Assembly: GCA_902490305.1 (NCBI GenBank)
Contig: CABUDI010000008.1
Span: forward strand, 16,000-79,999
DNA: 64,000 nt
Direction of reading: 5' to 3'
Source: an uncultured Collinsella sp.
GTDB taxonomy: Bacteria; Actinomycetota; Coriobacteriia; Coriobacteriales; Coriobacteriaceae
The notes beneath the pieces were generated by a model, which was given only the letters and a program-made list of their open reading frames with translations, was not told where the DNA came from and did no database searches. The position numbers and the translations under genes were made by a program. How positions within the stretch are numbered: position 1 is the first letter of the stretch; the number at the start of each line of letters is the position of its first letter. Shown here one piece after another: positions 30,509 to 38,406 of this stretch.

Positions 30509-31612
30509 CTAGATGCGGACCGGCATGACCAGGTACAGGTAGTTGATCTTGTCGTAGGACTTGAAGATGCCCGCCTGCGAGTAGCTCTTGAGCTCCAGCG
30601 TGATCTCCTTCTCCTTGGACAGGGCATTGAGGCAGCCGAAGATGTAGTGGTAGTTGAAGGCGATGGTGCCCGACTCGCCCTCGGCCTCGACATCGATCGT
30701 CTCCTGCGCAAGGTCCTGGTCATTGGAAATGGAGGACAGGCCCATCTGCCCGTTCTCGACATCGATCTCGAACTTGACGGCGGGGTTGGCGCTCGCGATA
30801 ACGGCCACGCGCTTGAGGGCGGCGTTAAAGGCGGCGACGTCAATCTTGACGCTCGTCACGCACGAATCGGGGATGAGCTGCTTGTAGTTGGGGTACACGC
30901 CCTCGATACGACGCGACACGTAGGTGGTGTTGCCGGCCTCAAAGACGACCTGGGTGTCGGTAGCCCCGATCATGATGGTCGCCTGGCTGGCCATGATGTT
31001 CAGTGCGTCGTTAAAGGCGTCAGCCGGAACGTTGAGCTCAAAGGAGCCCTCGAGGGTCGAGGTCTCGACCTGCGTATCGCACACGGCCAAGCGGAAGGAA
31101 TCGGTCGCCACCAGGCGCACGGTGTTGTTCTCGACCTTCATGTGCACGCCGCCCAGGATGGGGCGAGCCTTGTCGGTCGAGGTGACGCGCCACACGCGGC
31201 CGACCATCTCGGACAAGATATCGGTCGGCAGCTCCACGGCACTCTCGATGGCATAGGCCGGAAACTCAGGGAAGTCATTGGCATCGAGCGTGTTCAGGCG
31301 GAACGAGCTCTTCTCGCAACTGATCAGCACCTGGCGCTCGGACAGCTCAAAGGTGACCGGGGCATCGGGGAGGGTCTTGGTGATATTGGAGAGCATCTTA
31401 CAGGGGATAACCATCTCGCCCTCTTCTTCGACATGCGCCGCGATGCGATGACGGATCGAGATGGTGTAGTTAGAGGTCTGGAATTCCAAGATGCCGTCTT
31501 GGGCCTTAACGAGCACGCCCGACAGGATGGGGAGGGTGGATGCCGAAGCGACACCCTTCATAACGACGCCGATGGCTTGTGTAAGCGAGCTCTGGCTGAC
31601 GGTGAACTTCAT
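30509..31612 (-). CDS. dnaN: DNA polymerase III sliding clamp (beta subunit)
   Basis: Ring-shaped processivity clamp. 367 residues, the usual length, with three similar domains. It starts MKFTVSQSSLTQAIGVVMKGV and ends with the conserved YLVMPVRI. The ATG at 31612 has AAAGG upstream. It lies 238 nt from dnaA, with a DnaA-box-like site in between. Confidence 0.97.
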   Translation of the reverse strand: MKFTVSQSSLTQAIGVVMKGVASASTLPILSGVLVKAQDGILEFQTSNYTISIRHRIAAHVEEEGEMVIPCKMLSNITKTLPDAPVTFELSERQVLISCEKSSFRLNTLDANDFPEFPAYAIESAVELPTDILSEMVGRVWRVTSTDKARPILGGVHMKVENNTVRLVATDSFRLAVCDTQVETSTLEGSFELNVPADAFNDALNIMASQATIMIGATDTQVVFEAGNTTYVSRRIEGVYPNYKQLIPDSCVTSVKIDVAAFNAALKRVAVIASANPAVKFEIDVENGQMGLSSISNDQDLAQETIDVEAEGESGTIAFNYHYIFGCLNALSKEKEITLELKSYSQAGIFKSYDKINYLYLVMPVRI

Positions 31613-31850
31613 CTTTTAATACCTTTCTATAGATATAAATATCTTAATAATAGTAATAGCACTGACGAAACTGTTGATTACTCCCAAAGACGCAGGTCAG
31701 ACCCAAAAAGAGAATCGACAGCAACCTGTGTGCAACAGGGGTGGTTTTCCACGTTCAAAACCTGCGCAAAACTTTTCATCACCGCGGGTTGGGTTTTAGA
31801 CACCTTATGCCCGTGGTTTCGACAAGTTTTCAACAGGTGTCTCTATTTCC
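31613..31850. other. dnaA-dnaN intergenic region with DnaA-box-like site
   Basis: Next to dnaN the sequence is very AT-rich (31613-31670). GTTTTCAACAGG at 31826-31837 is the inverted form of CCTGTTGAAAAC, found twice in the presumed origin at 35.05-35.11 kb. TTTTCCACG (31745-31753) is another near match to a DnaA box. The canonical TTATCCACA was not found. It likely carries the dnaN promoter and a secondary DnaA-binding cluster. Confidence 0.5.
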
Positions 31851-33575
31851 CTACGTGCGCAGTGTAATTTTATCGCGCAGCGACTTAAGGTCTTCGGTGA
31901 CGGTGCGGTCTTCCTGGATCATCTTCTGGACCTTTTTGTAGCTCGTGCTGACGGTCGAGTGGTTGCGGTTGCCAAATTCGGCGCCCACCGCCGTGGTCGT
32001 CATCTCGCACATCTCGATGGCCAGGTAGATAGCGATATGGCGTGCTTTGGCGATATTGGCGTTGCGACGCGGGCCGATGAGCTCCTCGTGCGTCACGCCG
32101 TACTGCTCTTCGATGACGGACTGAACCGTTTGCACGTTGATCTTTTTGGCCGATGTGTCGAAGTACTGGCTGGCGATGGCGTCGATATCGTCAAAGGTGA
32201 GCTCCCCGCCCTCGCGTTCGCGGTCGCCCGCCTCGCCGGCGCAGCGCTCGCAGAAGCTCTCGAGTTCGCGGATGTTGGTGCCCGACACCTCTGCCATGTG
32301 CTTAAAGTGCTCATCGGTCAGGTGCCCGCCGTCGCCCCCGTAGGCCGCCAGCAGTGAGTCGTCGCCTGCCTCGGGAGCGGCGACGATGGTGTTCTCGTAA
32401 TAGCGCTGCAAGATCTTGTATTTCATCTCGTAGCTGGGCTCTGCGACCAGGCAGAGCATGCCGGCGTTGAAGCGACTGGTCAGACGTTCGTCCATGCTCA
32501 GGTCCTTGGGGGCACGGTCTGCCGCGATGACGACCTTCTTGTTATTGCGGATGAACTCGTCCATGAGCTGGAAAAAGTAGTCCACGCTCGCACGCTTGCC
32601 GATGATGTTTTGGATGTCATCGATGATGAGCACGTCCACGCCGTGGTACGCCTGCATGATGGGGGCGTTGCTCTTCTTTTGACGGTCGAACTCGGTCATC
32701 AGGTCGTCCAGATATGCCTGGGAGTTGGCATACTTGACCTTGATCTCGGGCGACTTCTCGGCGAGCTCGTTTTTGATGGCAAGCAGCAGGTGCGTCTTGC
32801 CCAGGCCCGATTTGCCGTAGATGAACAGTGATGTGCATGTGCCGCGCTCGTCCGCGAGGGCGGCAAACTTGAGTGCCGAGCGATAGGCATGGCTGTTCTC
32901 GGGGCCGTAGACAAAGTTCTCAAAGGTAAATTTTGAGTTCGCGGCGAGCGGGGCTCCATCCATATTCTGCTCGGCCGGCACGGTCGGTGCTGGCACGGGT
33001 GAAGTGGGGGTCGCAGCTTGCTTGGATTTGGTCGGCGCTCCGCCCTTCATCTGGTTCATCATGCGACGAAAATCGTCGGCCGAGAGCGTGTTCTTGATTG
33101 CAATGCCCGAATCCGCGCTCGCCGCTGCGTCGTGAGCGATGGGCATGTGCGTGACGGGTGCGCTCGTTGACGTCGCCGCCGCGGTCGGCAACGGTGCCAT
33201 GGTTTCACGGGAAACATCGCTGTGCTGGTGCTCGACCGTCGACGCGTCGCCTGCGGAGGCCGGCACCGCCGGGGAAGCAACGGGAGCCGTGGCGGGCGCC
33301 GTGGCGGCAGCGGATTCCGTCGCGGCGCCTTGTGGTGCCACGATGTCGAGCGCAATCGGTGCAAAGGCGATTTCTTCCAGATAGGCCTCAATAGTCGGCT
33401 GATGCTTTTTGAGCTGCGCGATGGCAAAGCGCGAGGGGGCCTCGATCGTGAGCGTATCTTCGGTCAGGCTTATGGCGCGCGATTGCCCCAGCATGTTGAT
33501 GAGGCGTGCATCTTGGCCGTCGCGCTGACAAAAGGCGATGGCATCCCCCAGGATGATGCTTGCTTCCTCGTCCAC
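31851..33575 (-). CDS. dnaA: Chromosomal replication initiator protein DnaA
   Basis: Origin-binding AAA+ ATPase. 574 residues, longer than the usual ~450-500 because of a disordered Ala/Pro/Thr-rich region at ~95-205. Domain III starts near KFTFENFVYGPENSHAY and has Walker A YGKSGLGKTHLL, Walker B VLIIDDIQNI and the sensor region. Domain IV ends with the DnaA signature EFGNRNHSTVSTSYKKV. The start is GTG at 33575 with GGGAGAG upstream. It lies between dnaN and the GHKL-type ATPase gene. Confidence 0.97.
   Translation of the reverse strand: MDEEASIILGDAIAFCQRDGQDARLINMLGQSRAISLTEDTLTIEAPSRFAIAQLKKHQPTIEAYLEEIAFAPIALDIVAPQGAATESAAATAPATAPVASPAVPASAGDASTVEHQHSDVSRETMAPLPTAAATSTSAPVTHMPIAHDAAASADSGIAIKNTLSADDFRRMMNQMKGGAPTKSKQAATPTSPVPAPTVPAEQNMDGAPLAANSKFTFENFVYGPENSHAYRSALKFAALADERGTCTSLFIYGKSGLGKTHLLLAIKNELAEKSPEIKVKYANSQAYLDDLMTEFDRQKKSNAPIMQAYHGVDVLIIDDIQNIIGKRASVDYFFQLMDEFIRNNKKVVIAADRAPKDLSMDERLTSRFNAGMLCLVAEPSYEMKYKILQRYYENTIVAAPEAGDDSLLAAYGGDGGHLTDEHFKHMAEVSGTNIRELESFCERCAGEAGDREREGGELTFDDIDAIASQYFDTSAKKINVQTVQSVIEEQYGVTHEELIGPRRNANIAKARHIAIYLAIEMCEMTTTAVGAEFGNRNHSTVSTSYKKVQKMIQEDRTVTEDLKSLRDKITLRT
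33201..33216. promoter_or_regulatory. parS-like site inside dnaA
   Basis: GGTTTCACGGGAAACA matches the parS consensus TGTTTCACGTGAAACA at 14 of 16 positions. It lies in the disordered-linker part of dnaA, 5 kb from the main parS cluster. Binding by ParB is not certain. Confidence 0.4.
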
Positions 33576-33590
33576 TGTCTCTCCCGTTCT

Positions 33591-34964
33591 TTAGCTCTGA
33601 GCTCGCACGCGAGCGGCGCCGAGTTCGGTCAGATGGTATTTCTGGCCATGCTTGATGACCAAGCCGGCCTGCGCCAAGTCATTGAGTGTGCGTGACCAAG
33701 TGGGGGCCGAGTTTCCAAACACCCTCGCTAGATCGGTTGCACCGCACGCTTGATTTTGCGCCAGATAGCCCAGCGCGGCGTTGCCGCGATCGCTTACGAA
33801 CACGTCCGGTTGTGGCTGTGCATACTGATTTACTGCATTAGGATACATCATTTGAGCTGCTGGTTGTTGAGAACTCTGCGTCGGCGGCATTTGCTGTTGA
33901 AAACTTTGAGGCCACTGTTGGTAAGGCTGCGGAGGCGTCTGCTGGGCCCAGGGGTTGTACTGCTGCTGCGGCATCTGCTGGTACGGCTGCTGATATCCCT
34001 GCTGGTACTGCTGCGGGAACTGCTGGCCATACCCCAGTGGCGGCATCTGCTGATATGGATATCCCTGTTGGTACGGCTGATAGCCCATTTGCTGGCCACC
34101 CGGCGCCCCCGTCGCCTGCTGCATTGCTGCTGCATCCTGATCAGCCAGCGGCATGGCCTCTGGCATGTTTGGCGGCATCGACATAGATGCCGCCTGGGAC
34201 TCTTGTGTGGGAAGCATTCCGGGCTGCTGCATCTGTCCCACGGGGGGCTGCATCTGTCCCACGGGGGGCTGCATCTGCTGCGTTGCCACGGGCTGCTGCG
34301 CAAAAGCTCCCGGCAGGGGATATGTGGGCTGCTCCGTCTCGGGCCGCACGGCAGCGCCGCGTCCGCCGGCACGCTCGATTTCCTGCACGCGTTTAGGGTT
34401 CAGGCTTACCGTAACCACGGTGCCGTTGCCCATGTTGTCCTCGATGGATACGGCACCGCCGGCGTTTTCCAAATACTCCTGCACCATGGGAAACCCTGCT
34501 CCGGTTCCACGGATATAGCGCTTCATCTTGCTGTTTGCGCTGGTAACGCCAAAGTCGAAAGCACGTTCCTTGTCGTCGATGCCGGGTCCTTGGTCAGCAA
34601 AGCGGATGGTGTCTCCGCCGTCCAGAATCGAGATGATGGGCTCGGCAAAGTGTGCGTGGATAAAGTTTTCGACAATCTCGCGGATGACCATGAGCGAGAT
34701 GTGGCCACCTTGTTCTTTCATGCACTGGTAGACGGTGTTGGTCGTCTCTTCCAAATACGTGCGGACATCTTGCGGATCAATGACGATCACGCGCGGTGTC
34801 GACAGCATGTCGTCATAGACGGCGATGCGCGCGGCGTACATGGCTTTTGGCGCCTGCGTTGTCGTCTGTTCACCTTCGTCACGCTCTTCGCGCACGCCGG
34901 TGATGTGCTCGTTGTCGGGTGCCGGGTCTCCGGAATCGACCATGGTGTAAAAGTCGTCAGACAT
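33591..34964 (-). CDS. GHKL-type ATPase with Gln/Pro-rich linker and C-terminal winged helix
   Basis: About 457 residues from the ATG at 34964; a TTG at 35036 would add 24. An HATPase_c fold is visible: N-box IREIVENFIHAHF, G1 ADQGPGID, G2 RGTGAGFPMVQEYL, then GNGTVVTVSL. There is no His-phosphotransfer domain and no membrane segment. A ~195-residue Gln/Pro/Met/Tyr-rich low-complexity linker follows, with repeats such as QMQPPVG and YQQGYPYQQ. The last ~50 residues look like a winged helix (GYLAQNQACGATDLARVFG, LNDLAQAGLVIKHG). It lies 15 nt upstream of dnaA on the same strand and borders the origin. Function unknown; a regulator of initiation or a switch-type kinase are possibilities. Confidence 0.75.
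   Translation of the reverse strand: MSDDFYTMVDSGDPAPDNEHITGVREERDEGEQTTTQAPKAMYAARIAVYDDMLSTPRVIVIDPQDVRTYLEETTNTVYQCMKEQGGHISLMVIREIVENFIHAHFAEPIISILDGGDTIRFADQGPGIDDKERAFDFGVTSANSKMKRYIRGTGAGFPMVQEYLENAGGAVSIEDNMGNGTVVTVSLNPKRVQEIERAGGRGAAVRPETEQPTYPLPGAFAQQPVATQQMQPPVGQMQPPVGQMQQPGMLPTQESQAASMSMPPNMPEAMPLADQDAAAMQQATGAPGGQQMGYQPYQQGYPYQQMPPLGYGQQFPQQYQQGYQQPYQQMPQQQYNPWAQQTPPQPYQQWPQSFQQQMPPTQSSQQPAAQMMYPNAVNQYAQPQPDVFVSDRGNAALGYLAQNQACGATDLARVFGNSAPTWSRTLNDLAQAGLVIKHGQKYHLTELGAARVRAQS
34227..34277 (-). repeat. 21-nt tandem repeat in the Gln/Pro-rich linker
   Basis: Two exact 21-nt units (34227-34247 and 34248-34268, CTGCATCTGTCCCACGGGGGG) plus a partial third encode consecutive QMQPPVG heptads. 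The length is a multiple of three, so copy-number change would keep the frame. Confidence 0.85.
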
Positions 34965-35036
34965 GCCGCTCGCAATCTTCCAAAAGGTTTCGAACAAATA
35001 GTAGCTCACCGTGCAATGTTTCTCATCTTTCGACAA

Positions 35037-35207
35037 CTTTTCAAAACCTGTTGAAAACTTTGGAAAACGGACGAAAAGTTCTCAACATTGCCAACATGAC
35101 CTGTTGAAAACTCGATGAAATATCGTGAAAAGTTGCCATGCACCGCTAAATCGAGCTTGGCTTATGGGGGAACCGTGTGAACTGCGCAACCTTTTACCTT
35201 TGATTTC
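35037..35207. other. oriC: Candidate chromosomal replication origin (oriC)
   Basis: Gene orientation flips here: minus to the left, plus to the right. The 12-mer CCTGTTGAAAAC occurs at 35047-35058 and 35100-35111, with the inverted copy in the dnaA-dnaN gap. Further relatives are TTTTCAAAA (35039-35046) and GTTCTCAACA. TGTTGAAAA / TTTTCAACA resembles a DnaA box. The region is AT-rich compared with the genome and lies between the dnaA operon and rpmH, the common actinobacterial oriC location. Confidence 0.7.
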
Positions 35208-35237
35208 TTGACATTTGAACATTGATTTCCCTACAAT
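35208..35237 (+). promoter_or_regulatory. Predicted promoter of the rpmH operon
   Basis: TTGACA (35208-35213), 18-nt spacer, TACAAT (35232-35237), giving a ~70-nt 5' UTR before rpmH. Confidence 0.75.
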
Positions 35238-35309
35238 CTTCAAGCTCACGTGTCTATATCTGCGTCCGCGTCCCCGCGGACACTCGAAATGCAGCAGGAG
35301 GAACTTAAG

Positions 35310-35444
35310 ATGAAGCGTACGTATCAGCCTAATAAGCGTAAGCGTGCCAAGACCCATGGCTTCCGTGCCCGTATGGCCACTAAGGGTGGTCGTGCCGTGC
35401 TCGCCCGTCGTCGCGCCAAGGGCCGCAAGCGTCTCACTGTCTAG
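35310..35444 (+). CDS. rpmH: 50S ribosomal protein L34
   Basis: 44 residues, MKRTYQPNKRKRAKTHGFRA and ending RAKGRKRLTV, typical L34. The ATG at 35310 follows AGGAGGAAC. First gene of rpmH-rnpA-yidD-yidC-jag, the conserved origin-proximal group. Confidence 0.98.
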   Translation: MKRTYQPNKRKRAKTHGFRARMATKGGRAVLARRRAKGRKRLTV

Positions 35445-35464
35445 CAGCGATACACACATCTCGC

Positions 35465-35803
35465 ATGAAGACTATTAAGTCTCGGCAAGATTTCGAGCAT
35501 GTGTTCAGTCAGGGGCGTCGTTTCAATCACCCTCTGATTCGAATGACCATATGTGAATCGGTTGGCGAAGGCGACTCCGGAAGGGTCGCCTTCGTTGGTG
35601 CTAAGCGACTCGGTTGTGCCGTCGTGCGCAACCGATCCAAGCGTGTGATGCGCGAGGCCGCCCGCAGCTGCGGATTTCCCGTTGCGGGTTATGACATCAT
35701 CTTGTTCGCAACTCCCAAGACGAGGGTTTCCTCGCCGCAGGAGATGGACAAGGCGTTGCGTTCGCTTATGAAGCGCGCCGGCGTTGCCGGGGAGGAGCGA
35801 TGA
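35465..35803 (+). CDS. rnpA: Ribonuclease P protein component
   Basis: Protein subunit of RNase P for tRNA 5' maturation. 112 residues, with the RNR-type motif in AVVRNRSKRVMREAAR and the N-terminal FEHVFSQGRRF. The stop overlaps the yidD start by 4 nt. Confidence 0.96.
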   Translation: MKTIKSRQDFEHVFSQGRRFNHPLIRMTICESVGEGDSGRVAFVGAKRLGCAVVRNRSKRVMREAARSCGFPVAGYDIILFATPKTRVSSPQEMDKALRSLMKRAGVAGEER

Positions 35804-36024
35804 GCAATCACGTTTTGCGACGTGTTGCCATCGCTCCTATTCGCATATATCAACAGGTTATTTCGCCCTTATTGCCTGACGCCTGCATTTATTACCCAAC
35901 GTGCTCGCAATACGCCGTCCAGGCGATTGAGAAGCACGGTGTTTTGAGAGGCTGCTGGCTTGCCGTGAGGCGCATCGCTCGCTGCAATCCCCTGCACGTC
36001 GGCGGTTATGACCCTGTGCCCTAG
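35800..36024 (+). CDS. yidD: Membrane protein insertion efficiency factor
   Basis: 74 residues with the YidD core IYQQVISPLLPDACIYYPTCS, YAVQAIEKHGVLRG and RIARCNPLHVGGYDPV. The three Cys positions are conserved. Likely assists YidC-dependent insertion. It starts within the last codons of rnpA. Confidence 0.95.
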   Translation: MSNHVLRRVAIAPIRIYQQVISPLLPDACIYYPTCSQYAVQAIEKHGVLRGCWLAVRRIARCNPLHVGGYDPVP

Positions 36025-36053
36025 CGGGCACTCGCTATCGGAGGAAAACTTAC

Positions 36054-36824
36054 ATGTGGGATTGGATCGTTAACATCCTTTTCGAGCTGCTCAAGCTCAT
36101 CCAGACCTTTGCGGTCGACTGGGGCCTGTCCATCATCATCCTGGTGGTCATCATCCGTCTGCTGCTAACGCCGCTCATGCTCAAGTCGACCAAGTCGACG
36201 GCTCGCATGCAGGTGCTGCAGCCCAAGATGCTCGAGATCCAGGAGCGCTATGCCGACGATCCTCAGCGTCAGGCCGAGGAGATGCAGAAGTTCTACAGCG
36301 AGAACAAGTTCAACCCCATGGCTGGCTGTCTGCCGCTGCTGATTCAGATGCCTATCCTGTTCGCCCTGTTTACATTGCTGCGCAACCTGCCGCAGTACTT
36401 TAACGACGGCACGTTCTCGTTCTTCAACATCCTGCCCGACCTGACCACCACGCCGAGCGCTTCCTTTGCCGATGGCTTTATGGTTGCACTGCCTGCGCTG
36501 GTCTGCCTGATCCTGTTCGCTGTCCTGACCCTGATTCCGCAGCTCTATATGTCGCGCAACCAGACCGGCCAGCAGGCTCAGAGCATGCGTATGATGGCCG
36601 TTGTCATGACGGTCATGATGCTTTGGATGGGCTGGAGCCTTCCCGTTGGTGTTCTGCTGTACTACGACGTCTCGTCTGCTTGGCAGGTTATCCAGCAGAT
36701 TTTTGTGACGCAGAAGGTCATCGACAAGGCGAAGGCCGATGAGGAGGAGCGTCTTAAGAACGCTCCGCTGCAGGTTGAGGTCACTCGTCGCGAGAAGAAG
36801 CCGCGCCCGCACAAGAAGAAGTAG
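36054..36824 (+). CDS. yidC: Membrane protein insertase YidC
   Basis: 256 residues, Gram-positive type without the large periplasmic domain. It starts MWDWIVNILFELLKLIQTFA. Five hydrophobic segments, with the conserved Arg in IIRLLLTPLMLKSTKS and KFNPMAGCLPLLIQMPIL. The C-terminal tail is basic (RREKKPRPHKKK) and may contact ribosomes. The ATG has GGAGG upstream. Confidence 0.96.
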   Translation: MWDWIVNILFELLKLIQTFAVDWGLSIIILVVIIRLLLTPLMLKSTKSTARMQVLQPKMLEIQERYADDPQRQAEEMQKFYSENKFNPMAGCLPLLIQMPILFALFTLLRNLPQYFNDGTFSFFNILPDLTTTPSASFADGFMVALPALVCLILFAVLTLIPQLYMSRNQTGQQAQSMRMMAVVMTVMMLWMGWSLPVGVLLYYDVSSAWQVIQQIFVTQKVIDKAKADEEERLKNAPLQVEVTRREKKPRPHKKK

Positions 36825-36841
36825 TGGGATATCAATCTTAT

Positions 36842-36853
36842 TTAGGTACCTAA
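36842..36853. repeat. Palindrome TTAGGTACCTAA, copy 1
   Basis: A perfect 12-nt palindrome between yidC and jag, also found at 40346-40357. Both lie within about 5.3 kb of the candidate oriC. Confidence 0.6.
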
Positions 36854-36868
36854 CTTTTGGAGTACGTT

Positions 36869-37438
36869 ATGTCTGAAGAGATCATCGAGGATATGCTTGA
36901 GGAGGTTGCCCCGCAGGTCGCGGGCGATTATCCCGAGATTGCACAGCGCTACAAGGCTGGTGAAGAGCTGACCGATGAGGAGCTCGACACCATTGCCGAT
37001 GTTGCGATTTCCATCCTGCGTTCCATCCTTTCGCACTTCGATGCCGCCAACTCTCCTATCGATGAGTATGAGGGCGACGAGGGTGAGCTGATTTTGGATG
37101 TAACGGCTCCCGACCTTGCTGTTCTCATTGGCCGTCATGGTCGCACCCTTGATGCCCTTCAGGTTATGTTCTCTTTGCTGGTGAGCCGTAAACTTGGCTT
37201 TAGGTATCCGGTTGTAGTGGACGTCGAGGGATATAAGAGCCGCCGTCAGGACAAGGTTGCCTCCATGGCTCAGTCTGCTGCCGAGCGTGCCATTCGCACT
37301 CATAAGAGTGTTTCGCTTCCGCCCATGAATGCCTACGAGCGTCGACTGGTTCACATTGCACTTCGTGGCAATGATGCCGTCGATACTCATTCTGAGGGTT
37401 CTGACCCTGATCGCCATGTGGTGATTGTTGCTCGATAA
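36869..37438 (+). CDS. jag: RNA-binding protein Jag/KhpB (KH and R3H domains)
   Basis: 189 residues. The KH domain has LIGRHGRTLDALQVMF, and the R3H domain has PPMNAYERRLVHIALRG. The N-terminus is acidic and lacks the full Jag_N domain of longer relatives. In other bacteria the protein works with KhpA in sRNA and cell-size control. The ATG at 36869 has GGAG 7 nt upstream. Last gene before a strong terminator. Confidence 0.93.
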   Translation: MSEEIIEDMLEEVAPQVAGDYPEIAQRYKAGEELTDEELDTIADVAISILRSILSHFDAANSPIDEYEGDEGELILDVTAPDLAVLIGRHGRTLDALQVMFSLLVSRKLGFRYPVVVDVEGYKSRRQDKVASMAQSAAERAIRTHKSVSLPPMNAYERRLVHIALRGNDAVDTHSEGSDPDRHVVIVAR

Positions 37439-37456
37439 TCTACTCGAGCTTATGCT

Positions 37457-37488
37457 AAGGGGACGTGGTTTCCACGTCCCCTTTTTTT
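37457..37488 (+). terminator. Terminator after jag
   Basis: A 12-bp stem AAGGGGACGTGG / CCACGTCCCCTT with a TTT loop, followed by a run of T. It ends the rpmH-rnpA-yidD-yidC-jag transcript. Confidence 0.92.
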
Positions 37489-37534
37489 GTCAAAAGTTCT
37501 CGATACACTGATTTTTGTCAGAAAGGAGCTTTCG

Positions 37535-38272
37535 TTGTTAGTATTTACTAATCAGCAGGCTGACGAGATGTTGAGTCGTCTAGCTTTCTATTGCAAAGAG
37601 TATTCCTTGAGCGTAACTGATGTTGAGCTGAGGAAATGTATTCAGCATTTGGATTTGGTTCTAGAAACAAATAAGACAACCAATCTCACCCGTATTCTTA
37701 ACGTAGAAGATGCTGCAGTACTTCATATCCTTGACTCACTTGTTTTACTCCCCTATATCAATAAGGCTCCAGAGGGAGCTTTGCTCGATATGGGTACAGG
37801 TGCGGGCTTCCCTGGTATTCCTTTAACCATAGCCACGCATCGTAAAGCTACTTATATTGACTCTGTTGGTAAGAAGGTTGATGCTGTCAATTCTTTTGTC
37901 CATGCTCTTGGATTGAAACATGCTCATGCGGTTCATGGTCGTCTTGAAGAATATGCTCGAAGCCATAAGAAGCTGTTCTCCGTTGTAACCGCCCGCGCAC
38001 TGGCTCCTCTACCGATTCTTGTTGAGTATGCTGCTCCGTACCTGAAGGATGGAGGGTTATTTGTTATCACCAAGGGCAATCCTTCGGATGAGGAGCTTGC
38101 TTCCGGTATGTCAGCAGCTAAGATTTGCGGCTTCACTTTGCTTCTGAATGACGCAATCGATTTGCCTGAAGGCTTGGGTCACAGGGAGTTCATTGTCCTT
38201 AAGAAGAGTCATCCAGCATCCGTTTCATTGCCTCGTGCAAATGGCATGGCAAAGAAGAATCCGCTTGCCTAG
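37535..38272 (+). CDS. rsmG: 16S rRNA (guanine-N7) methyltransferase G
   Basis: SAM-dependent methylation of G527 in 16S rRNA. About 245 residues with LLDMGTGAGFPGIPL (SAM site), ILDSL, VTARALAPLPILVEYA and HREFIVLKK. The TTG at 37535 is preceded by GAAAGGAG; no better start is seen. Its GC content is clearly lower than that of the upstream genes, as for parA and parB that follow. Confidence 0.94.
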   Translation: MLVFTNQQADEMLSRLAFYCKEYSLSVTDVELRKCIQHLDLVLETNKTTNLTRILNVEDAAVLHILDSLVLLPYINKAPEGALLDMGTGAGFPGIPLTIATHRKATYIDSVGKKVDAVNSFVHALGLKHAHAVHGRLEEYARSHKKLFSVVTARALAPLPILVEYAAPYLKDGGLFVITKGNPSDEELASGMSAAKICGFTLLLNDAIDLPEGLGHREFIVLKKSHPASVSLPRANGMAKKNPLA

Positions 38273-38273
38273 A

Positions 38274-38289
38274 TGTTTCACGTGAAACA
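38274..38289. promoter_or_regulatory. parS: parS site 1
   Basis: TGTTTCACGTGAAACA, a perfect match to the ParB-binding palindrome, immediately after the rsmG stop. Confidence 0.95.
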
Positions 38290-38312
38290 TAATGGATACT
38301 AACAACTTGCAG

Positions 38313-38328
38313 TGTTTCACGTGAAACA
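38313..38328. promoter_or_regulatory. parS: parS site 2
   Basis: Perfect TGTTTCACGTGAAACA, 23 nt after site 1. Confidence 0.95.
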
Positions 38329-38351
38329 TAGCGGTTGATATCGATTCGGAA

Positions 38352-38367
38352 TGTTTCACGTGAAACA
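38352..38367. promoter_or_regulatory. parS: parS site 3
   Basis: Perfect TGTTTCACGTGAAACA, 23 nt after site 2. The regular 39-nt period places the three sites on a similar face of the helix. It ends 39 nt before parA. Confidence 0.95.
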
Positions 38368-38406
38368 TCCTCCGTTTGACAGCTTTAATACACATCAGGA
38401 GGGACC

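Noticed and set aside
31613..31850. dnaA-dnaN gap as the sole oriC
   Set aside because: It has one CCTGTTGAAAAC-type site against two in the 35.05-35.11 kb region, and gene direction changes at about 35.1-35.3 kb, not here. It may be a secondary part.
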